This document shows positions 59,601-64,000 of a stretch of 64,000 bases of DNA, in pieces (the first letter of the stretch is position 1; every line of letters begins with the position of its first letter). Made by a program: the position numbers and the translations under genes. The notes below the pieces were generated by a model. The model did not search any database and was not told where the DNA came from. It was given only the letters and a program-made list of their open reading frames with translations. The stretch comes from Misgurnus anguillicaudatus (taxonomy: Eukaryota; Chordata; Actinopteri; Cypriniformes; Cobitidae): assembly GCF_027580225.2 (NCBI RefSeq), contig NC_073354.2, forward strand, positions 28,850,001-28,914,000. Reading direction: 5' to 3'.

Positions 59601-60226
59601 GATATCTTTACTTTTACTCTACAATTGCTTTCTTTGTTATTAAGATGTTAAAAGCAAGACCGAATATCAATAGCATTGGATTTCCTCCTGACTTTTGTAG
59701 ACATAGAGGCTCATTTCAAGCTGCACTTCTATAACCTAAAAGATCTCACATACAGATACTATGTATGACACATGAATATAGCCTAAGGCTGTATCTGTTT
59801 CTCTAGAAGAGATGGTGTAAAATTGCAACGACCGCAGTCATTTCACCAGTGCTCACTTAAAGAGCGCGACCTCACCCTTCGAGTTTTACCCCAAGAAATC
59901 CTCAGCTATTGTGTGCAGTGTTCACACACCTGTGATTAACCTCAGCAATGCGTCAATGACAGGAATCCCAACACTTCTTTTTTCGGTTGCCAGGAAATTA
60001 CATAAGAGCATGTTACAGTTGACAAAGGTCATTTGGTCTGTACGATAAGGCAGGGCACTAATGTGGCATGACAGTGAATCCTCATTAAACGATTCCTTTC
60101 ATCTTATGTACCTAAAGCTGTAAAACCGCCCTGTAAAACTGACAAATGCCTGACAAGCAGACACACCTAAAGTCTCAGAGTTAATAACATTTCAAACTCA
60201 TTCCATTGCTGGGTCTGCTGACTATT

Positions 60227-60229
<3 letters not shown>

Positions 60230-60297
<68 letters not shown>

Positions 60298-60309
60298 GAG
60301 AGAGAGAGA
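60230..60309. repeat. (AG)n microsatellite
   Basis: About 40 AG units with a single GGG interruption. It is flanked on both sides by GACTATTAAA (60220-60229 and 60308-60317). Confidence 0.97.
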
Positions 60310-60651
60310 CTATTAAAGTGTTCATTTCCAGGAATATTGCCGAAATTACCTTTTGATGAATCAGATGTTAAATATCTGTTGAAAGAACAGGATCTGAATG
60401 ATCCTGTTGAGTTTTGCGTGAACTAATATTGTATCAGTTCGAGACTGAAAAAAAAACCTTTTACAGATTTTTAATGAAAATATTTTGCTGAAGGTCACTT
60501 GGTCTCTCTGATTGAGGAATGGCCTTAAGACCTCTGGTGGCTGAGAATGATATTGCAATGTCACTGACCACTATTGGGTTGATAAACATAATTATTTATT
60601 TAAATATTATTTTGCTTATTCCTTATAAAATATTTTGTATTTGTCGTTTAG

Positions 60652-61217
60652 GGGGAAGTTTCCAAGACAGAGCTTATCCTAGTCCCAGACTAAAATGCAT
60701 GTTTGAGCTGCCTTCATTTAAAACACCCTGTACTGACATATCTCTTAACATATATCAAGTGCCATTGTTTTGTCTTAAGATGCACCACTGTATTGTTTTT
60801 TGTAAGGTTTGTTAAAACTACTTTAAGAGATAGTTCATCCAAAAATGAAAATTCATCATTTACTTACTCTCATGTTGTTACAAACCTGTTACATTTTTTT
60901 TGTTCTGATGAACATGAAGGAAGATATTGTGAGGAATGTTTGTAACCAAACCATTCATGAGTCCCATTCACTTCCATAGTATTCTTTTTTCCTACTATGG
61001 AAGTGAATGGGGCTCATGATCGGTTTGGTTTCAAACATCTCAAAATATCTTCATTTGTGGTCATCAGAACAAAGAAATGTATACAGGTTTTGTAACAACA
61101 CAGGGTAAGTAAATGATGACAGAATTTTCATTTTTGGGTGAATTATGCCTTATTATTTCTTAATATAACTAAGGCCTAGTCCTGGATTAATCTAAACCCT
61201 GTCTGGGAAACTTCCCC
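60652..61217. mobile_element. MITE with GGGGAAGTTTCC ends, split by a TTAA MITE
   Basis: Left GGGGAAGTTTCCAAGACAGA; right reverse complement GGGGAAGTTTCCCAGACAGG. TTAG is directly repeated at 60648-60651 and 61218-61221. Inner text TAGTCCCAGACTAAAATGC and GGCCTAGTCCTGGATTAATC. The middle is occupied by a palindromic MITE at 60826-61153. Confidence 0.9.
60826..61153. mobile_element. TTAA-type MITE (GGGATAGTTCACC family), full palindrome
   Basis: AGAGATAGTTCATCCAAAAA then TGAAAATTC at left; GAATTTTCATTTTTGGGTG then AATTATGCCTTA at right. The arms fold around TACTATGGAAGTGAATGGG / CCCATTCACTTCCATAGTA at the centre (about 60990). Fragments of the family lie at 28046 and 42567. Confidence 0.9.
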
Positions 61218-61266
61218 TTAGTGATTCAGTGACAACAATTAATATATCAGTATCAGGAAATCAAAA

Positions 61267-61356
61267 TTACATTTATGCATTTATCAGACAATTTTATCCA
61301 AACTGACTTACAGTGATTTCAGTCTATACATTTTGTATCAGTATGTGTGTATGTAC
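61267..61356 (-). repeat. tRNA-derived SINE, tail fragment
   Basis: ACATTTATGCATTTATCAGA then CAATTTTATCCAAACTGACTTACAG and TATCAGTATGTGTGTATGTAC match the complement of the SINE tail and body. The tRNA-like head is lost. Confidence 0.65.
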
Positions 61357-62039
61357 TGTATGTAATTTTTCAGGACTCCAGACAGGACATAGGGGCCCCT
61401 GCACAAAGGCGGTCTCCACGTTTTTGTGAGATTACAGCCCAGCGATTGCAAACTTCTCCATCCCATGAGACCGATGCACTGCATTTGAAGTTGCCAACTG
61501 ACACAAAATGATAAAAGGTTGAGGCAGGTTTTCCATGATGGACTTGGGGGACATATGGGTTCCGGGCTCATATTTTCCCACAAATCAGACAGGTCATTAC
61601 ATTCTCACGATCAGAGAGAATGACTTTTTGACAGTCAGTCTTTTGACAATCATTTTGTCTTAAATTTGCAGTTGCCAACCTTAGGTTACAATAAATTGTA
61701 AACTAAAGAAAGCTCAGCTTATTAAGTTTTAACACGCTTTATGTAGTCTTTTATGCTCTGTGTTTAGTTTCCACGCCTCAGTGAAAGTTTAAAAAATGTT
61801 CAATCAATGTTATTGGCATCATAAATATAAAAATGTTAACCTAAAGTTTATAGGGGAAAAATACAATGTGAAATTTTTCCAGTTTAGTGTATTTGTCCCA
61901 GGTCATGTATAAGCAATGTGAAACAGATAATCACTAAATAAAGTAAACAAAAGGCAACACAGTGATATACATCTAGGTATCACAATTAATTGATAAAAAC
62001 ACCCCTCTTGGCCGAACAATAAATTATTCAATAACAATA
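61357..62039. other. no gene seen
   Basis: Unassigned. The minus-strand open frame at 61338-61583 has no known domain. Confidence 0.45.
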
Positions 62040-62049
62040 CAGTGTTAAC

Positions 62050-62760
62050 ACTCTGAGGCTATTTTGGGGATTTCCGCCTGGATTTGGGCTACCCAATTTC
62101 AAAAGCTTCTCATACCCACAAGCAGAGGTGCACATACAAAAGTTTGGTATCATTTTACAGGAAACCCTTTGAAATTACATAAAACACTGTTAAAAGTGCT
62201 CAACATGGTTGTATGTGTTGTCAGTCCTCTAATAAACACAAAAATAAATAGGTGCTTTTTGATGTTTTTTTTCTAAAGTCTGTATTTAAAAGTGTATAAC
62301 TCTGGCCCTGAGTGGTAACAAAACATGCAGACAGTTTTGTTTGATTCCAGCAATAGCCAGCTTACAGAGGAAAAAGGATTTTTTTTCTCTATCATAATAA
62401 ATGCAAAAGTTATTTTACTCCAACTGATGGGAGGAATGATTCCCTTTTTGTATAAAATTTCTGCCTAAAAACATTTGAAGTGCTCCCATAACCACATACA
62501 GTGGAATAAATGCAATATCTTTATATCATTTTGCAGAAAACCCTTTGAAGTTACATAAAAAGCTGCTGTTTCTGACAAATAGTGTTATTTATGTTGTTTT
62601 TCATATGATAAAACACCAAATTTTCTTTTTTTATGTTGTAAATACTGTCTCTGATAGTGTATAACTCTGGTTCTGGGTGCTCTAGCAGACTGCAGACTGG
62701 TTGTTAGCAGCAGCAGACAGTACACACCCCAAAAAAGAATGAACTCTTTAGCATGTCGCA
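62050..62760. repeat. two diverged direct repeats, ~375-bp spacing
   Basis: TATCATTTTACAGGAAACCC then TTTGAAATTACATAAAA at 62148 recurs as TATCATTTTGCAGAAAACCC then TTTGAAGTTACATAAAA at 62523. Each is followed about 155-170 bp later by AGTGTATAACTCTGGnnCTG and GCAGAC. The leading text (GCTTCTCATACCCACA / GTGCTCCCATAACCACA) is also shared. Non-coding; an old tandem duplication or two copies of a repeat. Confidence 0.7.
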
Positions 62761-64000
62761 TTCAAAAGATATTCTTAATTAACTGAAGGGTGCGAAAATA
62801 CATTTTTCATATGAATATAAATTTTTTGTTTTGCACATATAATAAATAGCAAGGGATTATTCATGCACACAACCAAAGAAAATGCTGTGAATGGACTCAT
62901 TTTTTAGAGTAGGACCTAAGAGAAAAGATGGTGTATCATTTGTGGCTATCTGTGCTATCTGAGGCAGTTCACACTCAAGTTTCCCATATGTTTACAAAAG
63001 ACCATTTTTACCTCATAATTCATTCGACGATTGTTGGATATGTGATGACAATAGTACAAAAATAACACTGTAGTCTTATTCCTGAGAGTGGGAGCTTTCA
63101 TTTGATATAAGACTTGCCCATGTTTGTCATACTTGAAAAATATGAAATATGTGAATATTAAATCATATAAAAAATTGTGGGGGGCTGATAGTGTAAATTA
63201 AGTGTAAATAACTTAGTGTGACCTCTCTTGGCACTAAACACATCTCAAGTGTTTTTGAGCAAAATGAAGTAAAAAGACTAATTTCTTTAAAATCCTGAGA
63301 TCCAGTTTCCTGCTATTGCTGGAGTGGAAAGGGAGTTTACCCTAAAAACTTGACACATCAGTTTACATTTTTATACAGTTTTTAATACTATATACACATT
63401 TCCTGTATTCTCTGAATGTATTCTATTAAAGAGACTGAGAAATAATGATCAAATGTAAAGACTTTTGCACGGTACTGTGCATATTGGTACCACATGTATA
63501 CATATCTTACCTAAATGGCACATATCTTGAACCTGCCCCACTAACAACTTGAGACCAGTTTTTGACATTTTTTTCTTACAGTATTTAAACAGGTATGGAA
63601 ATAGTTCAGCAAGAAGAGGCGAGTTAATCCTATTTAGTTGTCACGTTCAATAGCATCTGTGTGTTATTATTGCTCATTATTTTGTTTGCAAAGCTCTTAT
63701 GCTGTCAAGGTGGATGTTTGCATTTTGTACACACTTTCTTTATCTCCACACCAGTGCGAGTGAAGTGTTTACACACCTCTTCACAGCCACCTGGCTTTCA
63801 CACCTCTCCATTAAACACCAAATACCACACCCTTTATGCTTTAAACATATCTGTCCACACTGCGGGTCTATGGCTACAAACACTTTAATATGGAATGGTG
63901 CATTATTATAGAAGCACGGTTGCTTTCAGTAATGGCTTTATGTACCGTATCATTTATTGCTTGTCCAAGAAAGCTGTTGGCACAGTCATACTCAAATTTC
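62761..64000. other. no gene seen
   Basis: AT-rich, unassigned apart from a short MITE fragment at 63470-63550. Open frames at 63661-63911 lack known domains. Confidence 0.45.
63470..63550. repeat. GGTACC-type MITE fragment
   Basis: GGTACTGTGCATATTGGTAC, TTACCTAAATGGCACATATC and ACCTGCCCCACTAACAA resemble the right side of the element at 236-904. Confidence 0.5.

Larger units (their letters stand above)
59335..60651. other. no gene seen outside the MITE and (AG)n
   Basis: Apart from the MITE at 59378-59600 and the microsatellite at 60230-60309, unassigned. Confidence 0.45.

Overview
This window looks like repeat-rich intergenic or intronic DNA from a bony fish, most likely a cyprinid. I assign it by recognising many dispersed repeats typical of cyprinid genomes: hairpin and TTAA-flanked miniature transposons (MITEs), 8-bp-TSD hAT elements, and a tRNA-derived SINE with the 'gcatttggcagacgctttta' tail. 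These family recognitions come from memory. No database search was possible. I see no convincing protein-coding gene, rRNA, true tRNA, CRISPR array or bacterial-style operon. The longest open frames (up to 178 codons) are low-complexity, lie inside repeats, or resemble nothing I know.

The identifiable content is almost entirely mobile-element debris, much of it nested. From left to right: a Harbinger-like element inside a GGTACC-type MITE (236-904); a large terminal-inverted-repeat (TIR) MITE (3198-3877); an hAT MITE (5898-6348); a MITE inside a MITE (7338-7992); two TTAA elements inside a third element (11138-12808); a cluster at 13977-15610 that includes a long-arm palindromic element broken by an hAT; an hAT MITE at 21121; a TTAA MITE at 24861; a Harbinger-like element inside a TTAA element (33625-34706); a dense cluster at 35736-39615; a composite at 40967-42780; a CCAAT-rich minisatellite at 46667-47805; a hairpin and (TA)n region at 48497-49274; a three-level nest at 49396-51479; a three-level nest at 54080-55165; a third palindromic element at 58474-59330; and another nest at 60652-61217.

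The most interesting points are these. (1) Three copies of one long-arm TTAA element keep, in their central loop, the same short open frame beginning MVxKCxFHxCN, which looks like the N-terminal Cys-x4-Cys of a THAP zinc finger. This suggests they derive from a THAP-transposase element such as Kolobok. One copy was cut by an hAT exactly inside this frame. (2) A ~1.1-kb minisatellite carries CCAAT boxes in nearly every unit and has local higher-order structure. (3) Two different hairpin MITEs share a loop core. (4) A CpG-dense block at about 56270-57000, with a CRE and a strong minus-strand splice donor, is the best promoter candidate.

Between the repeats lie stretches of ordinary mixed-composition DNA. 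A few contain transcription-factor-like motif clusters that could be conserved non-coding elements, but only a cross-species alignment could show this.
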